Assembly: GCA_039918235.1 (NCBI GenBank)
Contig: JBDSHZ010000062.1
Span: 14,047 to 78,046, forward strand
Source: Pseudopedobacter sp039918235
GTDB taxonomy: Bacteria; Bacteroidota; Bacteroidia; Sphingobacteriales; Sphingobacteriaceae
Direction of reading: 5' to 3'
Length of the DNA: 64,000 nt
Part shown: positions 24,067-34,400 of the stretch, in pieces
Numbering within the stretch: position 1 is the stretch's first letter
Layout: every line of letters starts with the position of its first letter
Notes under the pieces: model-generated
What the model saw: the letters and a program-made list of their open reading frames with translations, nothing else
Databases searched by the model: none
What the model was told of the DNA's origin: nothing
Program-made: the position numbers and the translations under genes

Positions 24067-25041
24067 TTAAGCAGATTTTAGACTATTTGCGATTTTGGTA
24101 ATGCTTTCTGCTACTGGAATAAACTCCATGTTCAAATGCTTTTTAATTTTCTCATTGCTAAACTTGGTCATGCTGGAGGCACTCTTTGCAGTGGCCTTTG
24201 TTAATCCTCCTTTTGAGCCAGTAAAAAGATTTTTAATCGCAGTTAAACGCCAAACTAAAGACAACATCCATAGTTTAGCTTCTTTATTCGGCTCGGCAAT
24301 TTGGAAAGCTTTAGCTGTAGTTTTGAATAAATCCTGATAGCTATAATTTTCGGAATTGATGATAAAGCGCTCATTATTGCTATCGCTTTGCATCAATAAA
24401 ATCATGCATTTGGCTACATCTTTAACATCAACAAAGCCAGTTCCTCCTTGTGTATAATATTTAAATCCTGTTCTAATCTTTTCAAAGATAGCTCCACTTC
24501 CTTCCTTTCCTGCATCTTCTCCAATAATAACTGATGGATTAATAATCACTGCGTTTAATCCCTCGTTCATCCCACGCCACACTTCCATTTCTGCCCTGTA
24601 TTTAGAAACCGAGTAGCCTTCATGCGTTTCAAAACCTTCCCAAAACATTTTTTCATCTACCAGTTCATCATCTTTGGCATTTCCTAAAGTGGCTATTGAA
24701 CTTACGTGGATTAACTTTTTCACCTCATTCTGAATGCAAAGATTCACCACATTGGCCGTTCCATTTGCATTCACCTCTATCATTTTTTTCTTTAAAGATG
24801 GCTCGAAAGAAATTAAAGCGGCACAATGATAAACTGCAGTAATCCCTTCAAATGCATCACTCAAATCAGAAAGGTCTAATACATCAGCATCAAACCAATC
24901 GATTTGCTGACGATAAGAAATTAATTTCTCGGGGATTTTAGAAGATGCTCTTTTAACGCACCTGATTTTAGCCTCCTGCTGTAAAAGCTGGGTCACCAAT
25001 TCTGCTCCTAAAAAGCCTGTTGCTCCTGTAACTAAAATCAT
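24067..25041 (-). CDS. NAD-dependent epimerase/dehydratase family protein
   Basis: This extended SDR of 324 residues starts with ILVTGATGFLGAELVTQLL (NAD(P)-binding) and has D-x-x-D-like DVLDLSDL, the HVSSIATLG segment with the catalytic Ser, and YSVSKYRAE with the catalytic Tyr and Lys. Its layout is closest to dihydroflavonol reductase-like or sugar epimerase-like proteins. The substrate is not assigned. It is divergent from the ureohydrolase-like gene and 55 bases upstream of the serB-like gene, so the two may be co-transcribed. Confidence 0.87.
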   Translation of the reverse strand: MILVTGATGFLGAELVTQLLQQEAKIRCVKRASSKIPEKLISYRQQIDWFDADVLDLSDLSDAFEGITAVYHCAALISFEPSLKKKMIEVNANGTANVVNLCIQNEVKKLIHVSSIATLGNAKDDELVDEKMFWEGFETHEGYSVSKYRAEMEVWRGMNEGLNAVIINPSVIIGEDAGKEGSGAIFEKIRTGFKYYTQGGTGFVDVKDVAKCMILLMQSDSNNERFIINSENYSYQDLFKTTAKAFQIAEPNKEAKLWMLSLVWRLTAIKNLFTGSKGGLTKATAKSASSMTKFSNEKIKKHLNMEFIPVAESITKIANSLKSA

Positions 25042-25170
25042 GATTTTTGTTTACTTTCAAAACTATAGATTATATCTTCAAAATTTTAGCTCCTCATCAA
25101 TTTTAGTTTCCCCAATTTTATTGTTCTTAATTAATTTAAAAAATAGATATTTGGTAGAATTGTTTTAAAT

Positions 25171-26352
25171 ATGTCTTTAGCTGATTTCTTTTCACCTGTT
25201 CAGGTTTCTAAAATTGCTCCAAAAGAAGGGTATTATACCAGTCATTTAGGAGTGAAAATTGATATTTTTGAAGATCATTTTCCTGATTTAGAGGAAGGTA
25301 AATATGATGTGGCCATTATTGGTGTAATGGAAGATAGAGGTGCAGTAAATAACCAAGGCTGTGCTTTAGCACCAGATTACATCCGTGAAAAACTGTTTGG
25401 TTTAAATGAAGGTTCGTTCAATTCTAAGATTGTAGATCTCGGAAATATCAAAGCTGGAGAAAAAGCTTCTGATACCTACATCGCCTTAAAAATGGTGGTT
25501 GCCGAACTGATTAAGATGGATATTTTCCCTTTGATTTTAGGCGGTGGCCAGGATTTAACTTATGCCCAATACATGGCTTATGAAGCGCTGGAGCAAAAAG
25601 TTGACTTGGTGATTATAGATTCTCATTTTGATTTGGATGAATCTGCAGATGACACCATTGTCACCAATTCTATCTCCTACCTCAATAAAATTTTCCTTCA
25701 TCAGCCAAATTATTTGTTCAATTTCAGCAATTTAGGTTACCAAACCTATTTTGTAAATCAGGATAGTTTAAGGGTAATGGACAAGCTGTTTTTTGATGCG
25801 CAAAGATTAGGCGAGATCAGTGGTTCGGTACACATTGCCGAGCCGGTCATTAGAAATGCAGACATGGTAAGTTTTGACATTTCCAGTATTAGAGCTTCTG
25901 ATGCAATGGCAAATGGCAATGCAGCACCAAATGGTTTTTATGGAGAAGAAGCCTGTCAGCTGGCTAGATATGCAGGTTATAGCGATAAGCTGACTTCCAT
26001 TGGGTTTTATGAATTTAATCCGGCTTATGACCAAAATGGACAAACAGCAATGCTAACTGCACAAATTATTTGGTGCTTTTTAGATGGATTTTATAATCGT
26101 AAGAAAGATATTCCGCTAAATCCAAAAGCTGATTATGTGATTTACAGAACCAGTTTAAAAGAAGATGCGCATGAACTCATCTTTATAAAAAGTAAAAAAA
26201 CAGATAGATGGTGGATGCAAGTTCCTTACCCTACAATGGGATCCAAAAACGAACGTTTTCATTTTGTACCTTGCCTTTACGATGATTATCAATTGGCAAT
26301 ATCTGGTGAAATGCCCGATTTATGGTGGCGTACCTATCAAAAATTAAATTAA
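25171..26352 (+). CDS. Ureohydrolase-like (arginase/formimidoylglutamase fold) protein with altered metal ligands
   Basis: The 393-residue protein has the arginase fold: VAIIGVMEDRGAVNNQGCALAPDYIRE, LGGGQDLTYAQY, IIDSHFDLDE and MVSFDISSIRASDA. Of the six canonical metal ligands, D150, H152, D154 and D236 are kept, but the His of GGxH is Q127 and the second Asp of DxD is S238. A two-manganese arginase centre is thus unlikely; a one-metal enzyme or a non-enzymatic role is possible. A long C-terminal extension (about 290-393) has no arginase counterpart. The stop directly abuts the next ATG, so it is translated with the TlpA-like gene. Confidence 0.75.
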   Translation: MSLADFFSPVQVSKIAPKEGYYTSHLGVKIDIFEDHFPDLEEGKYDVAIIGVMEDRGAVNNQGCALAPDYIREKLFGLNEGSFNSKIVDLGNIKAGEKASDTYIALKMVVAELIKMDIFPLILGGGQDLTYAQYMAYEALEQKVDLVIIDSHFDLDESADDTIVTNSISYLNKIFLHQPNYLFNFSNLGYQTYFVNQDSLRVMDKLFFDAQRLGEISGSVHIAEPVIRNADMVSFDISSIRASDAMANGNAAPNGFYGEEACQLARYAGYSDKLTSIGFYEFNPAYDQNGQTAMLTAQIIWCFLDGFYNRKKDIPLNPKADYVIYRTSLKEDAHELIFIKSKKTDRWWMQVPYPTMGSKNERFHFVPCLYDDYQLAISGEMPDLWWRTYQKLN

Positions 26353-27477
26353 ATGAGAAGAATAATCTTAGCTTTTGTACTGCAAATCCCCATTCTGGTT
26401 TTTGCTCAAAATAACTTTAGCCTTAACGGCGAGTTGAAGAACTCAGACGGACCAAAAAATATTTACCTCATTCATGTAGAAGACCAACGTGAAAAATTGG
26501 ATTCTGCTAAGGTGATTAATGGTAAATTTGATTTTAACATCAAATTAGAAAAACCATCTATCGCCATATTATTATTAGATCATACCGGAAATGATTTAAC
26601 AGATAAACAGGGTAAAAAAGATGTTTACCGTTTTTTTATTGAGCCTGGAAAAGCCAGCTTAAATAGTTCAGATTCTGTTTCAAAATCAAAAGTGGAGGGC
26701 TTGCCCATTTTTAAAGTTCACGAAACCTTGATTAAAACTACCCTGCCTGCAGAAGAACAGCTTTTAGCATTAAATAAGGAATTCATGACTTATTCAGAAA
26801 GTAAGAGGCGTAATCCGGACTTTTCACAGGGTTTTCAGGATAAATATGAACAACTTTTGGATCAGCGACAAAGTTCAATTGCCAGTTTTATCCAAAAAAA
26901 CCCTGACTCATATGTAAGCCTTTATGCTTTAAATGGTGATTTGGCCATTGATAACATGAATGTGGAATTGGTAGAAAACACCTATAAAGTTATTTCAGAC
27001 AGGTTAAAACAAGACCCGATAGCTATAGCTGTTAAAGCTAAACTAGATTTAGAAAAGAAATTTGGGATAGGTGCCGTAGCTCCTGATTTTGAGGAAAAAA
27101 CAGCTGAACAGATTTCGATAAAACTTTCCAGCTTTAAAGGTCAATATGTATTGGTTGATTTCTGGGCTTCCTGGTGTGCCCCCTGTAGACAAGAAAACCC
27201 AAATGTTTTAAGAGCTTATGAAACGTTTAAGGATAAAAATTTTACCGTTTTAGGGGTTTCTATTGATGAGCGTGAAGACCTTTGGATCAAAGCAGTAAAG
27301 GCAGATGGATTAGTTTGGACTCAAATCCTAGACAGGTCACAGGCCATAGCTATTGATTATGGTATCAGCTCTATTCCGAGAAATTTTTTATTAGACCCAG
27401 AAGGTAAAATTATTGCAAAAAACTTAAGAGGACCAGAATTATTGGACAAATTAAAAGAGGTGTTGAAAGGAAAGTAA
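26353..27477 (+). CDS. TlpA-like thiol:disulfide oxidoreductase with DUF4369-type N-terminus
   Basis: The 374-residue exported protein has a signal peptide (RRIILAFVLQIPILVFAQ), a DUF4369-type beta-sandwich (residues 20-130), a helical linker, and a thioredoxin domain (about 235-374) with W-C275-A-P-C278 and the cis-Pro loop ISSIPRNFLLDPEG. TlpA/ResA proteins reduce periplasmic disulfides, often for cytochrome c or nutrient-responsive processes in Bacteroidota. The ATG follows the previous stop without a gap. Confidence 0.9.
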   Translation: MRRIILAFVLQIPILVFAQNNFSLNGELKNSDGPKNIYLIHVEDQREKLDSAKVINGKFDFNIKLEKPSIAILLLDHTGNDLTDKQGKKDVYRFFIEPGKASLNSSDSVSKSKVEGLPIFKVHETLIKTTLPAEEQLLALNKEFMTYSESKRRNPDFSQGFQDKYEQLLDQRQSSIASFIQKNPDSYVSLYALNGDLAIDNMNVELVENTYKVISDRLKQDPIAIAVKAKLDLEKKFGIGAVAPDFEEKTAEQISIKLSSFKGQYVLVDFWASWCAPCRQENPNVLRAYETFKDKNFTVLGVSIDEREDLWIKAVKADGLVWTQILDRSQAIAIDYGISSIPRNFLLDPEGKIIAKNLRGPELLDKLKEVLKGK

Positions 27478-27485
27478 ATGATCAA

Positions 27486-28046
27486 CTATTTCTTAATATG
27501 ATCTTTTAATCTTTTATCTAAAGCTTCAATTTTATCCATTTGTTGCTGTTGAATTTCAAATAAGTTTTTCATCTGCTCTGTAATTAAAAGATCCATCTTC
27601 TCATGCAGGTTTCTTAACTCCAATTCTGATTTTAAGTTCACCATATAATCATCTTCAGCTCTTTTTCTGTCGCGATTTTCTTTCCGGTTTTGGCTCATCA
27701 TAATCACTGGTGCCTGCACCGCTGCAATTGTTGATAAAATTAGATTCAGTAAAATAAAGGGGTAAGGATCATAACCTTTATCATGCAAAATATATACATT
27801 TAACAGCATCCAAAGCGCTAAGAATGCAGAAAATATGATAATGAAACGCCAACTACCACCAAATACAGCTACTTTGTCTGATAGTTTTTCCCCAAAACTA
27901 ACTGGACGCTCCATATTCTGATTCTCTAATTTCTTAGAGATCAATTGTTCCTCATCAATCGCTTTTAATACAATGCTATGAAGTTTATTTAAATTTTCAT
28001 TATTTGTTTGTAGTAATGAGTGATAATCCGCTGGTTTTCTTGACAT
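27486..28046 (-). CDS. DUF1003 membrane protein
   Basis: The 186-residue protein has two close membrane helices (about residues 70-125) with the DUF1003 segments VFGGSWRFIIIF, PYPFILLNLILSTIAAVQAPVIMMSQNR, then NRKENRDRKRAEDDY and a coiled-coil C-terminus. Function is unknown; DUF1003 is related to predicted membrane proteins linked to metal or stress responses. It converges with the TlpA-like gene. Confidence 0.9.
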   Translation of the reverse strand: MSRKPADYHSLLQTNNENLNKLHSIVLKAIDEEQLISKKLENQNMERPVSFGEKLSDKVAVFGGSWRFIIIFSAFLALWMLLNVYILHDKGYDPYPFILLNLILSTIAAVQAPVIMMSQNRKENRDRKRAEDDYMVNLKSELELRNLHEKMDLLITEQMKNLFEIQQQQMDKIEALDKRLKDHIKK

Positions 28047-28114
28047 TTTAATTCTCTGAATTTTAACTGAATTTAGAAAATTAAAAGATAATTAGCGGAG
28101 AATATTCTTATATG

Positions 28115-29110
28115 TTATTGATAAGTTGAATTTTCATGAGTAATTGTTTCCGGACTGTTATAAATTTCCTTCACTCTTTCTGCGATATTATTTGTCCAAA
28201 GCCAACTGGTCCAAACCAGAAACCAGGCCCATTTAGGCTGTGCTTCGAGAACATCCTTATTAGGTAAGGTGCCTACTTCTGTTAGCGCAATAGGTCTTCC
28301 TTCCGCCAGATCTAACAATTCCTGATAATCTTTTTGTTCGTAATCAGAATGGTAAACATCGGTTCCTAAAATATCCACATATTGGTGTCCCGGATAATAA
28401 TATTTATAGCTATAAGCCTCATCCTTAGGTAAATCTCGTGGCCCATTTCCTCCCCAAACCCAAATTAAATTGTCTAGATGATGATAATTCGTATACCTGT
28501 AATACATCATTTGCCAAAGCTTAGCAATCCCATCCTTCCCTCTTTTATCACCCCACCAAAACCATACCCCATTCATTTCGTGATAAGGGCGCCAAAGTAT
28601 CGGAACATTCGCATCTCGCAATTCTTTTAGGTAAAATGCAATTTGATCAATCTGAGCAAGCCATTTTTTATTCAAACTGGTGCCGTCAGTAATGAGTTCT
28701 TTCCATTGTGCATCTGTTAAGTCCCCCTGAATGCTTTCCTTCCAGCGAAATGGAGGGTTGTCGGCCGGATTTCCTTGATGCCACATTAAGGTTACCAGGT
28801 AACCATCCTTGTTTTTTTTGATGGATTCTTTGACAATTGCTTCTCCGTTATCCTGCATTCCGTTCCAGATAAAATCTGTTCCCCAAAGTTCAGGGCTTTT
28901 ACCGCTGATAGCTTTGGCACTATCTGAAAAAAAATTCATTTGTTCATTATAATTATGCTGGCCTGCAATCATTTTCTTTCCGTAAATGGAATAGATATAA
29001 GCCAATAATTTTTTGGCTTCCGGGCTTGCATTTTTATTTACCGGTGGAAGTGACTGCGCAAAAGACTGGCTCACAAAAAAAGCAAAGAACAGGAAAATCA
29101 GTTTTCTCAT
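28115..29110 (-). CDS. Glycoside hydrolase family 26 beta-mannanase-like enzyme
   Basis: The 331-residue secreted protein has a signal peptide (RKLIFLFFAFFVSQSFAQ) and a single TIM barrel. The acid/base Glu lies in ILWRPYHEMNGVWFWWG and the nucleophile Glu in RPIALTEVGTLP, the GH26 pattern. KMIAGQHNYNE, VTLMWHQGNPADNPPF and DNLIWVWGGNG are further conserved blocks. It should cleave beta-1,4-mannans in the periplasm or outside. It is isolated from any SusCD-type locus in this window. Confidence 0.9.
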   Translation of the reverse strand: MRKLIFLFFAFFVSQSFAQSLPPVNKNASPEAKKLLAYIYSIYGKKMIAGQHNYNEQMNFFSDSAKAISGKSPELWGTDFIWNGMQDNGEAIVKESIKKNKDGYLVTLMWHQGNPADNPPFRWKESIQGDLTDAQWKELITDGTSLNKKWLAQIDQIAFYLKELRDANVPILWRPYHEMNGVWFWWGDKRGKDGIAKLWQMMYYRYTNYHHLDNLIWVWGGNGPRDLPKDEAYSYKYYYPGHQYVDILGTDVYHSDYEQKDYQELLDLAEGRPIALTEVGTLPNKDVLEAQPKWAWFLVWTSWLWTNNIAERVKEIYNSPETITHENSTYQ

Positions 29111-29262
29111 TTTAAAGGTCTGTTTAGAATCATCAAGGTACCAATTCTAATGATTTAAGGTTGATTTATTTTTTAGCTAATTCTAGTTAAAAAAGAAGCT
29201 ACTGTCCAACTGAACAAGAGCTTCCTGTTAAAACTTTTATACGATTAATTTTTACATCTCTT

Positions 29263-31419
29263 TTACTTCTGGTAATCAAGTCCCATATTCTGGAACATAA
29301 AAGCCCATTTATCCGCTTGCTCTTCAATTATTTTAGACGTAGGTTTTCCAGCTCCATGGCCGGCATTGCTCTCAATTCTGATGAGAACCGGAGCATTGCC
29401 TTTATGGTATTCCTGCAATCGGGCTGCAAACTTAAAGGAGTGTGCCGGGACTACCCTATCATCATGATCTGCAGTGGTGACCATGGTTGCAGGATAAGCA
29501 GTGCCAGCTTTTAATGCGCTGTAAGGTGAATATTTATATAGGTAATCAAACATCTCTTTTGAATCTTCGGCTGTGCCGTAATCATAAGCCCAACCTGCCC
29601 CAGCGGTAAATTTATTGTAACGAAGCATATCCATTACACCCACAGCTGGAAAAGCTACTTTAAATAAATCTGGACGTTGTGTCATTACCGCACCTACTAA
29701 TAAGCCACCGTTTGAACCGCCTGAAATTGCCAAATAAGGTGTAGAAGTATATTTTTCATTAATTAGGTATTGAGCTGCCGCAATAAAATCATCAAAAACA
29801 TTTTGCTTTTGCATTTTAGTACCGGCAATATGCCATTTCTCGCCATATTCGCCACCACCACGCAGATTAGGAACAGCATACACACCGCCCTGCTCTAACA
29901 AAACAATATTTGAAGTACTAAATGCTGGCGTTAAACTGATGCTGAACCCGCCATAAGCATATAGCATTGTAGGGTTTTTACCGTTCAATTCAATCCCTTT
30001 TTTATAAGTGATGATCATCGGGATTTTAGTGCCGTCTTTTGAATTGTAAAAAACCTGCTTAGACTCATATTGTGAAGGATCAAACTGAACTCCTGATTTC
30101 TTGTAAATTTCTGATTGCCCACTTGCGATATTGTACTTGAAGATGGTAGATGGATAAACATAGGAAGTGAAATTAAAATACAGTTCGTCCTCATTTTTCT
30201 TGGCTCCAAAACCAGATGCAGTGCCGATTCCAGGCAAAGCAATCTCACGTTCTTTGGTTCCTTTTAAATCATATTGCAACACCAAAGAAGTGGCATCTTT
30301 TAGGTAATTGGCAAATATTTTTCCACCGCCTGTACTGGCACTCATTACATTCTCCGTTTCAGGAATCAAGTCTTTCCAGTTTGCCGGAGATGGACTAGCC
30401 ACATCAACAGTTACCAAACGGTAATTGGGCGCTTTGTAGTTGGTATAAATGTAAAGGATGCTCCCTGCATCCGTCAGAATGCTTTGCTCCCTATCAAAAC
30501 CACCAACAACCTTAATAATTCCACTATTTGGTTTACTTAGGTCTTTAAAATAGAGTTCATTGCCTGTGGTAGAATTTGCAGCCGTGATCACTAAAAATCT
30601 TTCGTCTTCGGTTAAATAAGCACCAATATATCTACGTTTGGTCTGGTCGCCACCAAATATCAATTTATCTGTACTTTGGGGTGTTCCCAATGTATGAAAA
30701 TACAGTTTATGGTATTGGGTTAAACCCGATAAAGTTGAACCTTCTGAAGGTTTATCATAACTGCTGTAATAGAAACCTTCTGTTCCTCTCCAAGCCAAGC
30801 CAGAAAACTTTACATCAACCAAAGTATCGCCAACAGTTGTTTTATCTGCTGTTTTAATCACAATCACTTTTCGCCAATCTGATCCTCCTTCTGATATTTG
30901 ATAAGCGGCCAAACTTCCATTCTTAGAAAAATCTATTCCTGCCAATGAAGTTGTTCCATCTCCAGAAAATTCATTCGGATTTAGGAAAACCTCTGGCTCA
31001 CCTTCTCCAATTTGGCGGTATAAAACCGATTGATTCTGCAAGCCATCATTTTTATAAAAATACGTGTATTTGCCTTCCTTAAAAGGAGCAGAATACTTTT
31101 CATAATTCCAAAGCACTCCCAATCGTTTCTTTATTTCGTCTCTGTAAGGAATTTGAGCAAGGTAATTTTGGGTGACCTTGTTTTCAGCAATAACCCATGC
31201 TTTGGTCTCATTTGAGGTGTCGTTTTCTAACCATCGGTAAGGATCAGGAACAACTGTTCCAAAATAATCATCGCTTACGGTTCCTTTTGCGGTTTGGGGA
31301 TAAGGCGAATTTTTAATGCTATCAGCAGGGGCTATCATATCTTCTGAAATGGGATTTTTGTTATTGGAACAGCTTGAAAAAATAATTGCTGCAGAAATGA
31401 ATAGAAATATTTTTTTCAT
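29263..31419 (-). CDS. Prolyl oligopeptidase family serine peptidase (S9A) lipoprotein
   Basis: The 718-residue protein starts with a lipoprotein signal (LFISAAIIFSSC). A seven-bladed propeller (about residues 85-440) precedes a C-terminal alpha/beta hydrolase domain with the catalytic Ser in ISGGSNGGLLVG, the Asp in TTADHDDRVVP and the His in SNAGHGAG. PDPYRWLEND near the N-terminus is typical of S9A. It should cleave proline-containing peptides in the periplasm. Confidence 0.94.
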   Translation of the reverse strand: MKKIFLFISAAIIFSSCSNNKNPISEDMIAPADSIKNSPYPQTAKGTVSDDYFGTVVPDPYRWLENDTSNETKAWVIAENKVTQNYLAQIPYRDEIKKRLGVLWNYEKYSAPFKEGKYTYFYKNDGLQNQSVLYRQIGEGEPEVFLNPNEFSGDGTTSLAGIDFSKNGSLAAYQISEGGSDWRKVIVIKTADKTTVGDTLVDVKFSGLAWRGTEGFYYSSYDKPSEGSTLSGLTQYHKLYFHTLGTPQSTDKLIFGGDQTKRRYIGAYLTEDERFLVITAANSTTGNELYFKDLSKPNSGIIKVVGGFDREQSILTDAGSILYIYTNYKAPNYRLVTVDVASPSPANWKDLIPETENVMSASTGGGKIFANYLKDATSLVLQYDLKGTKEREIALPGIGTASGFGAKKNEDELYFNFTSYVYPSTIFKYNIASGQSEIYKKSGVQFDPSQYESKQVFYNSKDGTKIPMIITYKKGIELNGKNPTMLYAYGGFSISLTPAFSTSNIVLLEQGGVYAVPNLRGGGEYGEKWHIAGTKMQKQNVFDDFIAAAQYLINEKYTSTPYLAISGGSNGGLLVGAVMTQRPDLFKVAFPAVGVMDMLRYNKFTAGAGWAYDYGTAEDSKEMFDYLYKYSPYSALKAGTAYPATMVTTADHDDRVVPAHSFKFAARLQEYHKGNAPVLIRIESNAGHGAGKPTSKIIEEQADKWAFMFQNMGLDYQK

Positions 31420-31499
31420 GCTCAGGAATATATTTAAGGTAAATCTAAAGCTAGCAAAACCAGTTTAAAATACCTTAAATTGGTGTAATATTTAATGTG

Positions 31500-34400
31500 T
31501 TATTGAATAGTAAACCTCAGGTTAACCCCAAAATTACTAAATGCCGTAACAAAAGTTTGTGAGGTATAAGGTTTAGTGACATTAGAATCATAAAATAACC
31601 TCAGGTTAAATTTTTGATTGATCACATAATCAATACTTGGTCTAAAAGTAATGTTTTTAGAACCTGCGGATATTTCCGGATCATTCACATCAGCTCTATA
31701 AATTACTGTTTTGTTATCTCTGATGGCTACATCCAACTTAAAGTTGAGGTCATTCTTTAGGTTCACACTTTTAAATAAGCCGAAAGGAAATCTGAAATCT
31801 GCCGTACGATAACCAAAACCTAGTACAATAGCCTGATCTTTTTGCGAAGCCAACTGACTATTGGAAAGGCCCAAGCTGAGTGATCTGGATTTACGGTATT
31901 CAATATTTCCTGTCATATTATTTTTAAAGCGCATATCAACACCTAAAAGAGGTACAAATTGTTCAAATAAAGTAACCTGAGAGAATTGATAGAATGGAAG
32001 GAAATTATTTTCGGCATCTCTCACATTTACCCCTCCATTACTTTCTGAGTACCTGATCAAAGAGTTAAAACCGTTTACATTGTAAGTTGAATTATAGCTA
32101 TGAGAAAGATCAAATGAAGAGAAAATATCGCTTAATGCGGCAAGTTTTGCTAAACCGTTATAGGTAATTCTCCAGTTTGGAACTGGTATTCTTGGGAATT
32201 TATCCAAATCCGCATCGGAAGCACTTTTATTTTTATAGGCCGCAAGAAAAGCTGGAATTACCACATCCTGAGAGGTTTTCCCGTAGCCATCAGCAAATTC
32301 TGAAATTACCCCACTACTATTTGGATTTTCTCTACCCAAACGTTGAGAAATCTGTGTTCTGTTTGTCAAAAACTGCTGGAAAACATTGGATGTCTTATCA
32401 GCGTTTTTATCCTTGAAAGCGCTTCCTAAAGAAATAATGGAAATACTATAATCTCCGGTAGTGATAGGGCTTAAACTGTTAAAACCACCCACTGTATTGT
32501 TATATCTGAAATTGGTGGAGAAATTTTTACTGCTGTTTTTAAATGCGGTAAGCTCTATCCTGAAATCTTTAAAAGGTTCAATGGATCCTCTTAAATTTAG
32601 CTTCTCGTTTAAAGTGGTCACATAAAGCTGGTTCTGCAAGGTATCCTGAGTGAGCCAACCATTGTTTAAAGCTTTAAATCTGATGTCTTGTTGAGAACCC
32701 AAAATGAAACCAACTCCTGGAGCGTTTGCGCTAAAATCGTATCCAAAGACATTGGTAGTTGGCAAATAGCCGGGTAAAAATGTTCCATCGTTTCTAATAT
32801 AAGAACCGCTTAAACTTTTAACGCTGGTAATCATATTAATGAAAAAATTACCAATTCCACCCTGACTATTTGGGTCTTTCAACTGACGGTAAAAACCGAA
32901 TTTGTTGTACAGCAAATTCATGTTTAATGTTGGATTAAGCTGAACCGTTCTGGAATTCTGAATGGTATTACCAAAGTTTATTCCTGGATCGTTCAAGCTG
33001 ATTAAAGGCTCTGTCATCCAGTTGAACTGAGTTTGATACCTAGTTAGGATATTGATAAAATCTAATCCGGGGATTTTATTTATAGGAACAGTGTAAGACA
33101 AACTTACTGTATGGTTATAATTGGTAGTTCTGCCTAATTTTAACAGGTTTTGCCAAACGGTATCTCTTTTTAAGCCGGTAATTCTTCCTTCAGGTTCATC
33201 AACTACGGATAAATTGGTAGCGTTAAAATCAAGCTTTAGTGATTTTGTTAAATCCCAACTTACCCCATAAAGACGATTGATCTGGAAGTTTTTATTAAAG
33301 GAAGTCCTAATCGGAATAAAATTATTAGGATCATTATCTCTTAAAGTATTTTCAGAATATAATCTGTTCAACTCTACTCTAAAGTTTAAAACTGATGGTA
33401 GCAAACTAAAATTAAAATCTTTCAGCAAAGAAAAAGCTTTGGATTTAATGGCTTTATCAAAAGGAGTGATAAACTTTGCTGGATTGCTATAATTGTAACC
33501 TAACGATCCTCGATAATTTTTTTGAAGGCTGTTTTGATTGATAAAATCATGATGGTCATATTCAGTATAGGCGTAAGATAAATTCCAGTTTTCTAAATCC
33601 CAAAGATGGTTTTTTGAATTTGGATCAGTTTTTATTTTACGCACATTGGTAAAATTGATCCCTCGTCTTAACGTATAATCTTGAGCATAATCTTTAATAG
33701 AATCTGCCACACTCTTAGAAACCTGACTTAAGATATTCTTCAATTCAATATCAGGGTTTTTAGGATCGTACTGAGGCATGCTTACCTGATTGGAATAATT
33801 GACAAACATTGGAATCTTTAAACCTGATTTCATAGGGAAAAATTTCCCCAGTTCAAAGCTGGAGGAAACATCAAAAAAGCGGTCGTCAGATCTGTTGAGC
33901 TCACTAATCCGCTGATCTAAGGACCCAAAACCAATAGACCTTTTATTTGCAGAAACGGTGACATCTCCAAAATCTGCAAGTTTTGCATTTACTCTTGCGG
34001 TTGCCGCCCAACCTCCTCTTTCATCAAAATCTGTTAAGCGCAATTCGTTAAACCAAAGTTCAACCGTTTTATCCAAACCATCATCTCCGACAGAAACATT
34101 AGTTTTTAAAGGATTTCTTGCACCCAACATCAAAACCCTTATTTTGCTTAAATCTGGTTGCCCTTTAATAGTGACGCTGTTAATGCCATCAGTAAATGTA
34201 TAAGGCACATTGATTGGCCAAGGCTGCCCAGGTGCAATAAAAGCGTTATTTCTATTGGTTTTTGCCAATTGGAACAACCTGAATGCTATGTCTATCCTAT
34301 TTTCAACAGGCCATATCAATTCAGGATCTGTAGCTCCTGGATTAGTTATTTTTGCAGGGATCTCGTATTCGTAATAGTTATCCTGATTATCAGTTCCCAA

